Shown: in pieces, positions 9,073-17,399 of the stretch
Position numbering within the stretch: position 1 is the stretch's first letter
Layout of the letters: the number at the start of each line of letters is the position of its first letter
Assembly: GCF_001544295.1 (NCBI RefSeq)
Contig: NZ_BCQF01000011.1
Span: 27,638 to 91,637, forward strand
DNA from: Enterococcus pseudoavium NBRC 100491
GTDB taxonomy: Bacteria > Bacillota > Bacilli > Lactobacillales > Enterococcaceae
Direction: 5' to 3'
DNA: 64,000 nucleotides
Position numbers and translations under genes: made by a program
The notes under the pieces: model-generated
What the model was told of the DNA's origin: nothing
Databases searched by the model: none
Seen by the model: only the letters and a program-made list of their open reading frames with translations

Positions 9073-9594
9073 TTAGAGAAGTTTCTTTAAGTCATGATGC
9101 TTATTGGCAAGTTTTGAACGATATTCTTTGGTAGCTATAATCAAGCCCTTCACGTTTTCTCTATCGTCACCTGCAAGTTGTTCTTCGAATTTAATTGACT
9201 CTTTGAACAAACGCTCAAGCTCACGCCCCAGTTTGTTTTGGTTAGCGATATGATACACTCCGCCTCCTATCAGTGCAACGGGTGCTGCTACCACCGCAGC
9301 TACACTAACGATACCCCCAACGGCTCCAGCAACACCAAATCCTGCAAGTGCAGCCATAATCTCAGCACCACTCATTCCGGCAAAAGCAGCAAATACCACT
9401 CCGATGCCAACTGCTCCAGCGCCCAATCCGCTAATTGCTCCTGCTAATTCGGGTGGGAATCCTTCTGAAAAAGTAATTTTGTCACGATTTTCTGTCAGAA
9501 ATGCCTCCTCTGATACGAGCAACTTAAATTCATCAACTTCTTTTTTGTCAATTGGAGTAATATGCCCCATCACATCATCAATAATATTACCCAT
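9073..9594 (-). CDS. Gly/Ala-rich membrane protein, candidate moron
   Basis: 173 residues from the ATG at 9594, 9 nt after GAGGAG. After an acidic N-terminus (MGNIIDDVMGHITPIDKKEV) there is a long hydrophobic, Gly/Ala-rich core of two or three helices (residues about 50-122, e.g. GLGAGAVGIGVVFAAFAGMS and VSVAAVVAAPVALIGGGVYH), then a charged helical tail. This is not a tail protein family I recognise. It interrupts the normal order tape measure - Dit and has its own candidate promoter and terminator, the pattern of a lysogenic-conversion gene. A role in membrane-based superinfection exclusion or as a toxin is conceivable; nothing in the sequence proves it. Confidence 0.75.
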   Translation of the reverse strand: MGNIIDDVMGHITPIDKKEVDEFKLLVSEEAFLTENRDKITFSEGFPPELAGAISGLGAGAVGIGVVFAAFAGMSGAEIMAALAGFGVAGAVGGIVSVAAVVAAPVALIGGGVYHIANQNKLGRELERLFKESIKFEEQLAGDDRENVKGLIIATKEYRSKLANKHHDLKKLL

Positions 9595-9624
9595 AATAAT
9601 TCTCCTCGGTTTACAATTTCGTGT

Positions 9625-9639
9625 ATGTAAATTATACAT
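9625..9639 (-). promoter_or_regulatory. Candidate promoter/operator of the 9.1-kb moron
   Basis: The - strand has a TATAAT box (9631-9636) inside a perfect inverted repeat ATGTA-taatt-TACAT, 31 bp upstream of the moron ATG. No convincing -35 box is seen, so it may need an activator or be repressor-controlled. Confidence 0.5.
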
Positions 9640-9670
9640 CAAAAATCAAAACTGCGCTTTTACTCCTTAA

Positions 9671-12232
9671 TCAGTAAGCATAATTCCTACGTCTCAAAAC
9701 AGCTAAGCTCTTATCTATTTCAGGTGCAAGCCGTCCAACCAATGTCCCATCATCAAGCGTAATCTTGATGTCCATCGCTTTAAGCAGTGCCGGGAACATT
9801 TCAGTCGTGATATTTGTAAGTGCATCCACTTTGGCTCCTAAATCAAGCATTGAAAAAGTGCTGTCGATAGCGGTATGAATACCTGTATCAATATCGAAGT
9901 TCGGCATATCTAACTTGGTTGGAATGGCATCTTGCATGGTTTTCGCCACACCCGTCATTTCCTTATCGAAACCAACGCCAATCCCCAAAGCCATATTCTT
10001 CCCAATTTCATCTCGGAACAAGGTTGATGGTGAGTGAATGCCAAAGAAGTCCTTGATACTGTCCACCACACCACCGAAGAAGCCTGAGATTTTGTTTCTC
10101 AACCACCCTGCGGCATCAGCGATACCATTCCACAAACCTTTGATGAGGTTGAGACCAATGTTACCCATTGTCGAGATATATTCTCCAAAGGCATTCACAA
10201 GTCCCGTGATAATTTGAGGGACGGCTTTGACGACCGCAGAAATAATGGCTGGCAGGTTCTGAACTAAAGCCACCAGCAACTTCACACCTGCAAGGATAAT
10301 CTTGTCGATGTTTCCAACCAATGTCCCCGTGATGGCATTGATTATCTGAGGTAGGGCATTCGCAATAGTCGTGATGATTTGTGGCAAAGCACCAATCAAA
10401 GCAACCAAGAGTTGAATACCTGCATCAATCAACTGAGGAATAGCGCCAATCACCGCATTGATGATGTTTTGGATAATCGCTGGGATAGCTGACACAATCG
10501 CTGTAATAATGTCAGGCAATGCCGATACCAACGAGGTCAACAGCTGAATCCCTGTCTGAATAATGACTGGAATGGAACTGATAATGAAGTTCACGATACC
10601 TGTAATAATCTGAGGTAACGCACCAATCAATATAGGTAGTGCAGTAATCAATCCTTGAGCCAGTCCCATGATGAGTTGTAGGGCAGCACCCAAAAGCAAT
10701 GGTAAGTTCTGAATCAGCCCATTCACAATCGTGATAATTGCCTGAATAGTAATCGGAATCAGTTCAGGCAACGCCTCACCGATACCATGAATCAGGGTTG
10801 TCACAAGTTGAAAGGCAGCATTGATGAGGAGAGGTAGATTCTCAATCAAGGTCTGAACGATCGTGAGGACTGCTTGAACCATCACAGGAATAAGTGTCGG
10901 TAATAAGCCCAAAATCGTCTGCAAGACCTGTGAGAACAAGGAAGTCACTGCCTCAAGTAAGGTTGGCAACAAGAGTCCAATTGCCCCAATGACCGCATCA
11001 ATTACAGCGGGTAAGGCGGACACGATATTTTCAATCACGGGAATGATGTTCTTGAGGACATTTTGAAAAGACTCAACCACATTTCCAATCAGCGAGCCAA
11101 TATCTGCATTAGCATTTCCGAGTCCAGCCATCAAGTTTGAAATCGCTGACTGCATTCCGTCAATTGAACCACTGATGGTTTCAGTTGCTTCCTTGGCGGT
11201 CGTTCCTGTGATGCCCATTTCGGTTTGAATGGCGTGAATGGCTTCTGTCACATCAGCGAAGTTAGACAGGTCATATTTCTTGCCCGTGATTTTCTCAGCA
11301 TCAGCAAGTAAACGTTCCATCTCGCCTTTCGTCCCGCCATACCCTAATTTCAGGTTATCTAGCATCGTATAATTCTGCTTGGCAAACCCCTGATAAGCAT
11401 TCTGAATGTCGGACATATTGGAGCCCATCTTGTTGGCATTATCACTCATGTCGGTGATGGCTTGGTCCGCTACACCCGCTGCCTTTGCCGTATCACCATT
11501 TAGCGACTGGATCAAGCTTGCAGAGAAACCTGTGACTGTTTCCATGTATTCATTAGCGGACATCCCTGCCGTTTTGAAGGCATTATCCGCTGACTTCTGA
11601 ACCGTCTTTGACGCATCACCAAAAAGGGTATCAACCCCACCGACCAATTGTTCATAGTCAGCATAAGCTGATACCACTTGTTTGCCTAATTCAATTGCGG
11701 CAGCACCCGCAGCAAGAGCCACTGCTCCCATTGCTGTGCCAATGCCTTTAAGGACACCACCGAACTTCTCGAATTTGCCACCAGACTTTTCTGCCTCATC
11801 ACCCGTATCCTCGAGTTCATTGCCAAGGTTATCCGTTTCTTTGGTGACATCGACTTCTTCTTGCCCCATTGAGTCAAGTGCCTTCTCGTTGGTGGCAAGT
11901 TCTCGCTCCATGCCGTTCAGCTGAGCCTTGGCATTGTTGAGCTGAATTGCCCAGTTTTGTGTTCGCTTGTCATTTTCTCCAAAGCTGTCTGATGCGTTTT
12001 GAAGCGCACTTTCAAGTGTGGTAATTTTCTCTTTCTGAGCATCAATCGACTTATTGAGGACGGCATTCCTGGCAGAAACCGCCTGAATGCTTTTGTCGTT
12101 CTTATCAAACTCAGACGATACTAGTTTCATCTCTGAACCTAGCACCTTGAAGGATTGGTTGATTTCACGAAGGGAATTTTTGAACTCTTTTTCACCTTCA
12201 ACACCAATCTTTAATCCAAAGTTATCTGCCAT
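9671..12232 (-). CDS. Tail tape measure protein
   Basis: 853 residues. The N-terminal 150 residues are a coiled coil (EKEFKNSLREINQSFKVLG...). Residues about 180-350 match the TP901-type tape-measure core (YEQLVGGVDTLFGDASKTVQ, MSANEYMETVTGFSASL, TMLDNLKLGYGGTKGEMERL). From about 400 to 680 there is a series of hydrophobic repeats (e.g. INGLIQNLPLLLGAALQL-like and IGALPQIITTIANALPQII) of about 33 residues. It fixes tail length; using the usual 0.15 nm per residue, a tail near 130 nm would be expected. Strong RBS (GGAGGTGAG) precedes the ATG. Confidence 0.95.
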   Translation of the reverse strand: MADNFGLKIGVEGEKEFKNSLREINQSFKVLGSEMKLVSSEFDKNDKSIQAVSARNAVLNKSIDAQKEKITTLESALQNASDSFGENDKRTQNWAIQLNNAKAQLNGMERELATNEKALDSMGQEEVDVTKETDNLGNELEDTGDEAEKSGGKFEKFGGVLKGIGTAMGAVALAAGAAAIELGKQVVSAYADYEQLVGGVDTLFGDASKTVQKSADNAFKTAGMSANEYMETVTGFSASLIQSLNGDTAKAAGVADQAITDMSDNANKMGSNMSDIQNAYQGFAKQNYTMLDNLKLGYGGTKGEMERLLADAEKITGKKYDLSNFADVTEAIHAIQTEMGITGTTAKEATETISGSIDGMQSAISNLMAGLGNANADIGSLIGNVVESFQNVLKNIIPVIENIVSALPAVIDAVIGAIGLLLPTLLEAVTSLFSQVLQTILGLLPTLIPVMVQAVLTIVQTLIENLPLLINAAFQLVTTLIHGIGEALPELIPITIQAIITIVNGLIQNLPLLLGAALQLIMGLAQGLITALPILIGALPQIITGIVNFIISSIPVIIQTGIQLLTSLVSALPDIITAIVSAIPAIIQNIINAVIGAIPQLIDAGIQLLVALIGALPQIITTIANALPQIINAITGTLVGNIDKIILAGVKLLVALVQNLPAIISAVVKAVPQIITGLVNAFGEYISTMGNIGLNLIKGLWNGIADAAGWLRNKISGFFGGVVDSIKDFFGIHSPSTLFRDEIGKNMALGIGVGFDKEMTGVAKTMQDAIPTKLDMPNFDIDTGIHTAIDSTFSMLDLGAKVDALTNITTEMFPALLKAMDIKITLDDGTLVGRLAPEIDKSLAVLRRRNYAY

Positions 12233-12264
12233 GAAATCTCACCTCCTCTCAGATTTTTAGGCGC

Positions 12265-12295
12265 GAAAAAAGCACTTAGCCCGGTTGCTAAATGC
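12265..12295 (-). terminator. Terminator of the GNAT moron
   Basis: On the - strand, GCATTTAGC pairs with GCTAAGTGC (9 bp, one wobble, 6-nt loop) followed by six T. It lies between the acetyltransferase stop and the tape-measure RBS. Confidence 0.85.
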
Positions 12296-12320
12296 CTAAT
12301 TCTTTATGATTGAATTATCG

Positions 12321-12749
12321 TTAAAACACTTTTTGGAATTTTGCTTGAAATTTAACTTTTTCATAGCCAATCTTTTCGTAAAATGCATGTGCCTCGGGTC
12401 GTTCTTCTCCCGAATTGAGGCGTACACCTTCTGCACCAATTTCTTTTGCCCATGCTTCTGCAGCTATCATGAGTGCTTTTCCAACACCATGACCTTGAAA
12501 TTTTATTGAAACGGCAAGTCCCATGATATTCACAAGCAAATCACCAAAAGTTCCCAAATATTTGTTTGCCTGCACATAGCCAGCAAACTCCCCGTCTATC
12601 TCAGCAACATAAATCACTTGCCAGTCTAGTGACAAGATTAACTCCAACATTTCCTTGGTTTTTCCAAGCGGATAATCATAATGCAATTCTTCAGTATTAA
12701 CCTTTTGTATCTCTTCAGCATCTTCAAGCGTTGCAAGTCGAATGTTCAT
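12321..12749 (-). CDS. GNAT family N-acetyltransferase, candidate moron
   Basis: 142 residues from the ATG at 12749, 9 nt after GAGAGGAAGG. The GNAT fold is clear: MNIRLATLEDAEEIQKVN at the N-terminus, the acetyl-CoA loop at about residues 77-95 (LAVSIKFQGHGVGKALMI, Q/RxxGxG/A type) and the C-terminal LNSGEERPEAHAFYEKIGYE motif. It would transfer an acetyl group from acetyl-CoA to an amine; the substrate cannot be told. It breaks the conserved order tail chaperone - tape measure and carries its own terminator, so it is probably an expressed cargo gene rather than a tail component. Confidence 0.85.
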   Translation of the reverse strand: MNIRLATLEDAEEIQKVNTEELHYDYPLGKTKEMLELILSLDWQVIYVAEIDGEFAGYVQANKYLGTFGDLLVNIMGLAVSIKFQGHGVGKALMIAAEAWAKEIGAEGVRLNSGEERPEAHAFYEKIGYEKVKFQAKFQKVF

Positions 12750-12814
12750 ACTAATCCTTCCTCTCTTTGAGTAAATGATACCTCTTTTCCTCCCAGATAT
12801 CACTTTGTTTCAAT

Positions 12815-13386
12815 CTAAATTCCCGCGGGAATAATATCATCAATGAACATCTCAATTTTAGGCTTGCTGATGCCAGTGAATTGCTTATGGCATTCCCACA
12901 AATCTAAAAACAATCCAAGTGGGCAGAACCAGAAATCATCTGGTGTCATACCCATTTGAACTGTTCCGTAGTAATAAAGGCGAGTAAATGTTTCAATATC
13001 ACTTACTCGCCTGCTTTGTTTTTTGTTTCAATCTCACTTTCAATGTTGCGAGCTGTGCCTTTGAACATTGCCTCCGTAATCGCTGACTTGTATTCCGCCA
13101 ACTCAAGCGGAGAAGTTAATAGCTCAACATACTCAGTCGTGAGTTCTTCTTTCTTGTCGTCCTTGTTCTTCAAGTTATGAATCTTGATGGACTGATTAGC
13201 TAAAAGTGTAATCAGCCAGATGATTTCATCCAGGGCAAGTTCAAAGTTTTCGGACTTGAGGAGTTTTTCGCCCAAGTTTTCTAATCCACCATAGTGACTG
13301 GCGATTTCCTTCGTTGCTTTGGTGGTCAAAATGAGTTCATACTCATCTCCGCCAAGCGTTATCTTGGCACTTCGTTCTTCTGTCAT
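12815..13386 (-). CDS. Tail assembly chaperone fusion (gpGT-like) made by -1 frameshift
   Basis: The gpG-like frame (start 13386) continues into a second frame that is open to a TAG at 12815. A -1 slip at A AAA AAC (13018-13024) joins 123 residues of the first frame to 67 of the second (QSRRVSDIETFTRLYYYGTV... ending IEMFIDDIIPAGI), giving about 190 residues. In lambda-like and many Gram-positive siphoviruses, the G and GT products coat the tape measure and recruit tail tube protein in a fixed ratio. Position between major tail protein and tape measure (with the GNAT gene inserted) is exactly that of these chaperones. Confidence 0.85.
12979..13024 (-). other. Programmed -1 ribosomal frameshift signal
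   Basis: Slippery heptamer A AAA AAC in the reading phase of the gpG-like frame (13018-13024), a 5-nt spacer, then a perfect hairpin AGGCGAGTAA / TTACTCGCCT with a 14-nt loop (12979-13012). The stop codon of the zero frame (TAA) is inside the 5' arm of the hairpin. Confidence 0.88.
13003..13386 (-). CDS. Tail assembly chaperone (gpG-like)
   Basis: 127 residues (MTEERSAKITLGGDEYELIL...). The compact N-terminal beta segment followed by helices (TKEIASHYGGLENLGEKLLK, FELALDEIIWLITLLANQS) and the position right after the major tail protein mark it as the short tail assembly chaperone. It terminates at TAA inside the frameshift hairpin; most ribosomes should make this form. Confidence 0.88.
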   Translation of the reverse strand: MTEERSAKITLGGDEYELILTTKATKEIASHYGGLENLGEKLLKSENFELALDEIIWLITLLANQSIKIHNLKNKDDKKEELTTEYVELLTSPLELAEYKSAITEAMFKGTARNIESEIETKNKAGE

Positions 13387-13392
13387 GATATT

Positions 13393-13983
13393 CTAAGCCT
13401 CCGTAAATTCTGGTTCATAGACACTTGCGTACCACCCACTGATGGTTGCAGCATCAACACCCGTATCATTTTCGTCCACTTCTGCTTTCCACGGATGCTT
13501 GCCTTGCCCATCAAGTTTGTTTCTACGCATCACCGTACCTTCAATCGTTGGGGTTGAGAAAGTAATGTCGTCACCCTTAGTTGCCAAACTTGTGCTTGGT
13601 ACAGCAAACTTCACTCGGTAAAGCCATAGGTATTTGTATTTCCCATTTGATTTACGAGCACGGAAACCAATCGCAACTGGTGTGCCTCCGTCCTCAGTCG
13701 TTGAAATCAAGACACCGTTTTGGTCAACAGTTGCTCCCACAAGCACCGCAGCCACACTTCGGCCAATATCATCCACGCCAAGCGTGAGTTTCCCATTCTT
13801 AAATTCTTTTACCACTTCTGATGCACCATCGTCCGCAAACAAAGTCGCCTCTGCTAACTCAACTGAAAGTTCAGCAGAGATTGCCTTGGCAAGCATGGTT
13901 GGCGTGCCGTATGTTTCTTCCCCAGTTGTTGGGGCTTCGGTAATTGGTGCGAAGTAGAGTTTATCTAAACCTATCGTAGCCAT
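13393..13983 (-). CDS. Major tail protein
   Basis: 196 residues from the ATG at 13983, 5 nt after GGAGGG. Sequence MATIGLDKLYFAPITEAPTT and the later GKYKYLWLYRVKFAVPSTSL segment fit the phi13/TP901-1 type major tail tube proteins, which polymerise into the hollow tail tube. It is followed directly by the tail assembly chaperone and preceded by connector and tail-completion genes, the conserved order. Confidence 0.92.
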   Translation of the reverse strand: MATIGLDKLYFAPITEAPTTGEETYGTPTMLAKAISAELSVELAEATLFADDGASEVVKEFKNGKLTLGVDDIGRSVAAVLVGATVDQNGVLISTTEDGGTPVAIGFRARKSNGKYKYLWLYRVKFAVPSTSLATKGDDITFSTPTIEGTVMRRNKLDGQGKHPWKAEVDENDTGVDAATISGWYASVYEPEFTEA

Positions 13984-13984
13984 C

Positions 13985-14326
13985 TTATCCCTCCATTTCG
14001 TAATGTTTGGCGACATCTATCGCCACATGAAAATATTTCGTTTCTTTCTCAAAGCCTACAAACAATCGATCCGTAATCGTGAAATCAGCTTGCAGCAGTA
14101 CTTGAGTGATTTGTTTTTGTAATTCCAGATAGTTGACTTTTGAGAACAATGAAATCCGAACCTCGTTCACATCAATCAGAGGATAATTGTCTCCAAATAT
14201 CTCAAATCGGTCAGTGAGTGGTGTGAGTACCACATAAGTATCGGGATCTGAATCACTAAATGCTCCCGTTTCACTTGGAATATCAAGTTGTGTCAAAAGA
14301 CCCGTTAATTCCTCCAGTATGGTCAA
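13985..14326 (-). CDS. Tail completion / tail terminator-like protein
   Basis: 113 residues (MTILEELTGLLTQLDIPSET...). An alpha-beta pattern with VNEVRISLFSKVNYLELQKQ and a C-terminal strand KYFHVAIDVAKHYEMEG. By place, between the HK97-gp10-like protein and the major tail protein, it is likely the tail terminator that caps the tube and joins it to the head. Family assignment rests on position more than on clear motifs. Confidence 0.7.
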   Translation of the reverse strand: MTILEELTGLLTQLDIPSETGAFSDSDPDTYVVLTPLTDRFEIFGDNYPLIDVNEVRISLFSKVNYLELQKQITQVLLQADFTITDRLFVGFEKETKYFHVAIDVAKHYEMEG

Positions 14327-14754
14327 ATTCCCTCCACCTCACTTTCCAATTTTTCCTTCATCGTCTCAATACAAGCTTTCCTTGATTGCGACTTAGCAGG
14401 TTTCAAGAATGGTTTTGGTGTTTGACCATGACGACCGTATTCGAGGATATTGGCAATCTTGGCATTAGAATCACCATCAGACCGTGGTTCATCAAATCCT
14501 ACCTTGATATTCCAATTCCCGTCTTTATCCTGACGAGCTTGTGTTGTGCCGAGTGCTTGTTCAATCTCACCAGTTGACCGACTTTCAACCTTGGTATTTG
14601 CACCAACAACGGCTGAGAGGTTGGTTCGCACTTTCGCTTCCACCACCTCAGCCCCACTCTCTAACACTCGTGGCAAAATTTCATCTGTCTTGCTTTCCAG
14701 TTTTGAAACCTTCGTCAAGAAGTCCTCGGGCATCTTCATCATCGCTTTAGCCAT
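14323..14754 (-). CDS. HK97 gp10-like head-tail joining protein
   Basis: 143 residues from the ATG at 14754, about 8 nt after GAGGTG. The C-terminal motif ANILEYGRHGQTPKPFLKPA is the typical 'EYG...P.PFL.PA' signature of the HK97-gp10/neck protein family. It acts in neck assembly between connector and tail tube. It overlaps its neighbours by a few bases at both ends. Confidence 0.9.
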   Translation of the reverse strand: MAKAMMKMPEDFLTKVSKLESKTDEILPRVLESGAEVVEAKVRTNLSAVVGANTKVESRSTGEIEQALGTTQARQDKDGNWNIKVGFDEPRSDGDSNAKIANILEYGRHGQTPKPFLKPAKSQSRKACIETMKEKLESEVEGI

Positions 14755-15085
14755 CCGCACTCACCTCAACTTTCGTGGTCAGAACTTCGAGATACATCCT
14801 TCGGTTTCGAACGTTTTCAACGGAGATGATTTGATACCTATCGTTGTCAGAGAGAATCACCATTTCAGTTGTGACCGTGAGATTTGGAATCACCCTCAGA
14901 CGAAATAGACAGGTTGCTGAACTAAATGTGGATAGGTTTAACCACTTCTCGGTGGCGTTCTTTTCTTCCTTGTAGGCTCGAACACTTGCCAGAACCTCAT
15001 CTTGTTTGCTCACAAAGCCCGCACTATCTTTTCGATTGGTCGTCTTTACAATCTGTATCCGTTGATTCATTTTTCCAAAACTCAT
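14747..15085 (-). CDS. Head-tail adaptor / head closure protein
   Basis: 112 residues from the ATG at 15085, which overlaps the stop of the connector gene (ATGA). The pattern MSFGKMNQRIQIVKTTNRKD... DSAGFVSKQDEVLASVRAYK... RYQIISVENVRNRRMYLEV is that of the phage head-tail joining (SPP1 gp16-like) family, beta-barrel proteins that close the portal channel. Confidence 0.88.
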   Translation of the reverse strand: MSFGKMNQRIQIVKTTNRKDSAGFVSKQDEVLASVRAYKEEKNATEKWLNLSTFSSATCLFRLRVIPNLTVTTEMVILSDNDRYQIISVENVRNRRMYLEVLTTKVEVSADG

Positions 15086-15393
15086 ACTTGCCACCGCCTA
15101 TCTAGTCGGAGTAACAGATTGACTGTATTCCAGACTTGACTACTGGCATTGACATTATCAGAAAAGAAACCTGCTGTTGAGCCGTCACGACTTTCATAAA
15201 AATGACTGGCAAGCATGATAATTGCTTGTTCAGTCGTGGCGGGGATTTCATTTTCCGAATAATAGCCTTCTGTAAGGTGTTGGTAGCTTTCGGCATAGGA
15301 AAGAGCCGTCAGAATCAATCGTTCCAACAGCTCATCATCTTCACTATGCTCGAGTATGAGATTCGCTTTTACCTTCTCAAGTAAATCGCTCAT
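15082..15393 (-). CDS. Head-tail connector (gp6-like)
   Basis: 103 residues, almost all helical: MSDLLEKVKANLILEHSEDD, LLERLILTALSYAESYQHLT, ATTEQAIIMLASHFYESRDG, and the C-terminal VNLLLRLDRRWQV. This is the pattern of the phage_connect_1 / HK97 gp6 adaptor that binds under the portal ring. It lies right after the capsid gene. Confidence 0.9.
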   Translation of the reverse strand: MSDLLEKVKANLILEHSEDDELLERLILTALSYAESYQHLTEGYYSENEIPATTEQAIIMLASHFYESRDGSTAGFFSDNVNASSQVWNTVNLLLRLDRRWQV

Positions 15394-15404
15394 AGGCTTG
15401 CTCC

Positions 15405-16622
15405 TTAAGATGCAGCAGCGGATGCTTTCATCTTCAAGATTTGAACCGCTTCAGGTAAGACAAGTTTCCCGTCCACACGTTCTTTGGCAAGGAAACCGAC
15501 CATGCCGTTACCTGCGAAAAGTTCACGAAGTTGGTCGAATGAACGCACGCCACGGTCGCCAATATTGTAGTAGCTGAAATCACCAAAGGCAATGACAGGT
15601 TTGCCGGCAGCCACCGTTGGCACATACTCAGACGTGTAAACCGGATAACCATAAAGGCGATCAGGTTCACCTGCTTGGACTGCTGGTTGCCACAAGTAGG
15701 CACCATTGTTGTCTTTGAGTTTGCGGAGTAAAGCAATCGTCTGGTCGTTCATGATGAACTTCGCATTTTTGCGGTATGGACGTTTCAAAGCGTAAACGAG
15801 GTTGATTAATTCATCACCCGTAATAGAGCTTTGCGTGTTGGTTGTCACCGCAACTTGACCGCCACCAGTTTCAGCAAAGATTCCAAGTGGTTTGCCCACA
15901 CCGTCACCATTCAAGAAGGCATCTTCTTCGGCATTGGATAGGGCTTTAGTAAATTGGTCAATGATGTAGCTTTCGAGGTTGAAGGCATTGTCGTAAAGCA
16001 ACTCATCAGTAATCTTAATCGCCACATGAAGTTTGTGAGCATCAAGTAAGATTTGGTCGAAGGTTGCGTCCCCAAAGCTCAACTCCCCACCTTCTTCAAT
16101 CCATGAAGCTGCGGGTTTGTTACCTGCAATATTGATTTTGTGCTCACCACTGGTCGTAATGGTTGTTCCAAGGGAGCGCATGATGTTTTCAGAAGTTAAT
16201 CCATCAATCAAGCGTTTGTCGTATTCCTCTGGAACAAGATAACCACCGGCAGCATCAACTCCTTCTTGAAGGACGTTTGAGACTTGGCGGAAGTTTGACC
16301 GAAGGGCTTGAAGGACGCCTTCTTTGTACTCGTTTGAGGCACGACCTGTCTTCTTGGGTTTGTCGTTATTATTTTCAGCTTGCATGGGTTGCGAGGTCAA
16401 AGGCTCAGACATAGGTTTTGCCATTTCACGTTCCATGTTTTCCATAGACTGCATACGCTCGATTTCTTTGGTAAAGTTAGCGACTTTTTTCTCCATGTCA
16501 GAGTAAGTCTTGGCATCCTCATCAGACATCAAACCGTCTTTGTCTTTCTTCGCTTCAACGAAGGCTTTCGCACCTTCCCAAGCGAGTTTACGTTTTTCCA
16601 TCAATTCTTGAATTTGGTTCAT
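15405..16622 (-). CDS. Major capsid protein (HK97 fold)
   Basis: 405 residues. The first about 100 residues are a charged coiled coil (scaffold-like delta domain, MNQIQELMEKRKLAWEGAKA...) that the neighbouring ClpP-like protease should remove, probably soon before the segment NEYKEGVLQALRSNFRQVSN. The rest is a typical HK97-fold capsid protein (GGYLVPEEYDKRLIDGL, ISFGDFSYYNIGDRGVRSF-like, and a C-terminal beta hinge). Conserved order with protease upstream and connectors downstream. Confidence 0.94.
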   Translation of the reverse strand: MNQIQELMEKRKLAWEGAKAFVEAKKDKDGLMSDEDAKTYSDMEKKVANFTKEIERMQSMENMEREMAKPMSEPLTSQPMQAENNNDKPKKTGRASNEYKEGVLQALRSNFRQVSNVLQEGVDAAGGYLVPEEYDKRLIDGLTSENIMRSLGTTITTSGEHKINIAGNKPAASWIEEGGELSFGDATFDQILLDAHKLHVAIKITDELLYDNAFNLESYIIDQFTKALSNAEEDAFLNGDGVGKPLGIFAETGGGQVAVTTNTQSSITGDELINLVYALKRPYRKNAKFIMNDQTIALLRKLKDNNGAYLWQPAVQAGEPDRLYGYPVYTSEYVPTVAAGKPVIAFGDFSYYNIGDRGVRSFDQLRELFAGNGMVGFLAKERVDGKLVLPEAVQILKMKASAAAS

Positions 16623-16625
16623 AGG

Positions 16626-17399
16626 TTAATCCCTCCATGTTTTCATTAAAAATAGCCGTTCCTCAAGAGAATCGGCTTTGACAGTATTTGTTGGTTTTGT
16701 TTCTTCTTTTGGTTCAGCTGGCTTAATGCGACAGCGCTTGGCGATTTTATCCATGAGTGAATTCATCACCGTGGTTTCCGAGAAAGTCATCTTAGGTAGG
16801 TCTTCGTCAACCTTACCGTCAACATCATCGGCAAAACCTAAATCAACCGCTGACCTCGCATCCATCCACGTTTCAGCATCCATCATGTGCGCAAGTTTCG
16901 TTCGACTCATGCCGGTCTTAATTTCATAAGCATTGATGATACTTTCTTTCACTTCATCAAGCATAGCCATTGCCTTCTGCATATCCACTCGGTCACCAAA
17001 CGCAACCGTGGACGGATTGTGAATCATCATCATGGCAACGGGGCTCATTACCACTTTGTCGCCTGCCATTGCAATTACTGATGCTGCCGAAGCCGCAAGT
17101 CCGTCAATCTTAATCGTCACGTCACCCGAGTATTCTTTCAGCATGTTGTAAATCTGAGCTGCCGCCACACAATCGCCACCTGGACTATTAATCCAGACTG
17201 TGATATTTCCTTCGCCACTCATCAGTTCATCTTTGAATAGTTGTGGTGTGATGTCATCATCAAACCAACTAACCTCAGCGATTTGTCCGTTGAGGTAAAG
17301 GGTTCGGTCGGAGATTTGGCTTGGCTCTTGGTTCTCCTGCGTTTCGGGTGTCGTCAGATTTTTCGGTGTCTGATTCACCCACTTCCAAAACTTCTTCAT
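16626..17399 (-). CDS. ClpP-like prohead protease
   Basis: 257 residues from the ATG at 17399, 13 nt after AGGAGG. Catalytic segments of the ClpP/crotonase fold are clear: WINSPGGDCVAAAQIYNML, the nucleophile Ser in GLAASAASVIAMAGD, the His in MMMIHNPST, and the Asp near LGFADDVDG. It matures the prohead by cutting the capsid delta domain. Its 5' end overlaps the portal gene by 125 bp in another frame. The longer ORF starting at 17450 lacks a good RBS. Confidence 0.92.
   Translation of the reverse strand: MKKFWKWVNQTPKNLTTPETQENQEPSQISDRTLYLNGQIAEVSWFDDDITPQLFKDELMSGEGNITVWINSPGGDCVAAAQIYNMLKEYSGDVTIKIDGLAASAASVIAMAGDKVVMSPVAMMMIHNPSTVAFGDRVDMQKAMAMLDEVKESIINAYEIKTGMSRTKLAHMMDAETWMDARSAVDLGFADDVDGKVDEDLPKMTFSETTVMNSLMDKIAKRCRIKPAEPKEETKPTNTVKADSLEERLFLMKTWRD

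Noticed and set aside
10100..11100. Repeated segments of about 100 bp in the tape-measure gene
   Set aside because: They encode the usual hydrophobic repeats of tape-measure proteins; not a CRISPR or mobile repeat.
12820..12831. Perfect palindrome TTCCCGCGGGAA
   Set aside because: It covers the last codons and stop of the frameshifted tail chaperone; no promoter nearby, so a coincidental or codon-driven palindrome is simpler.
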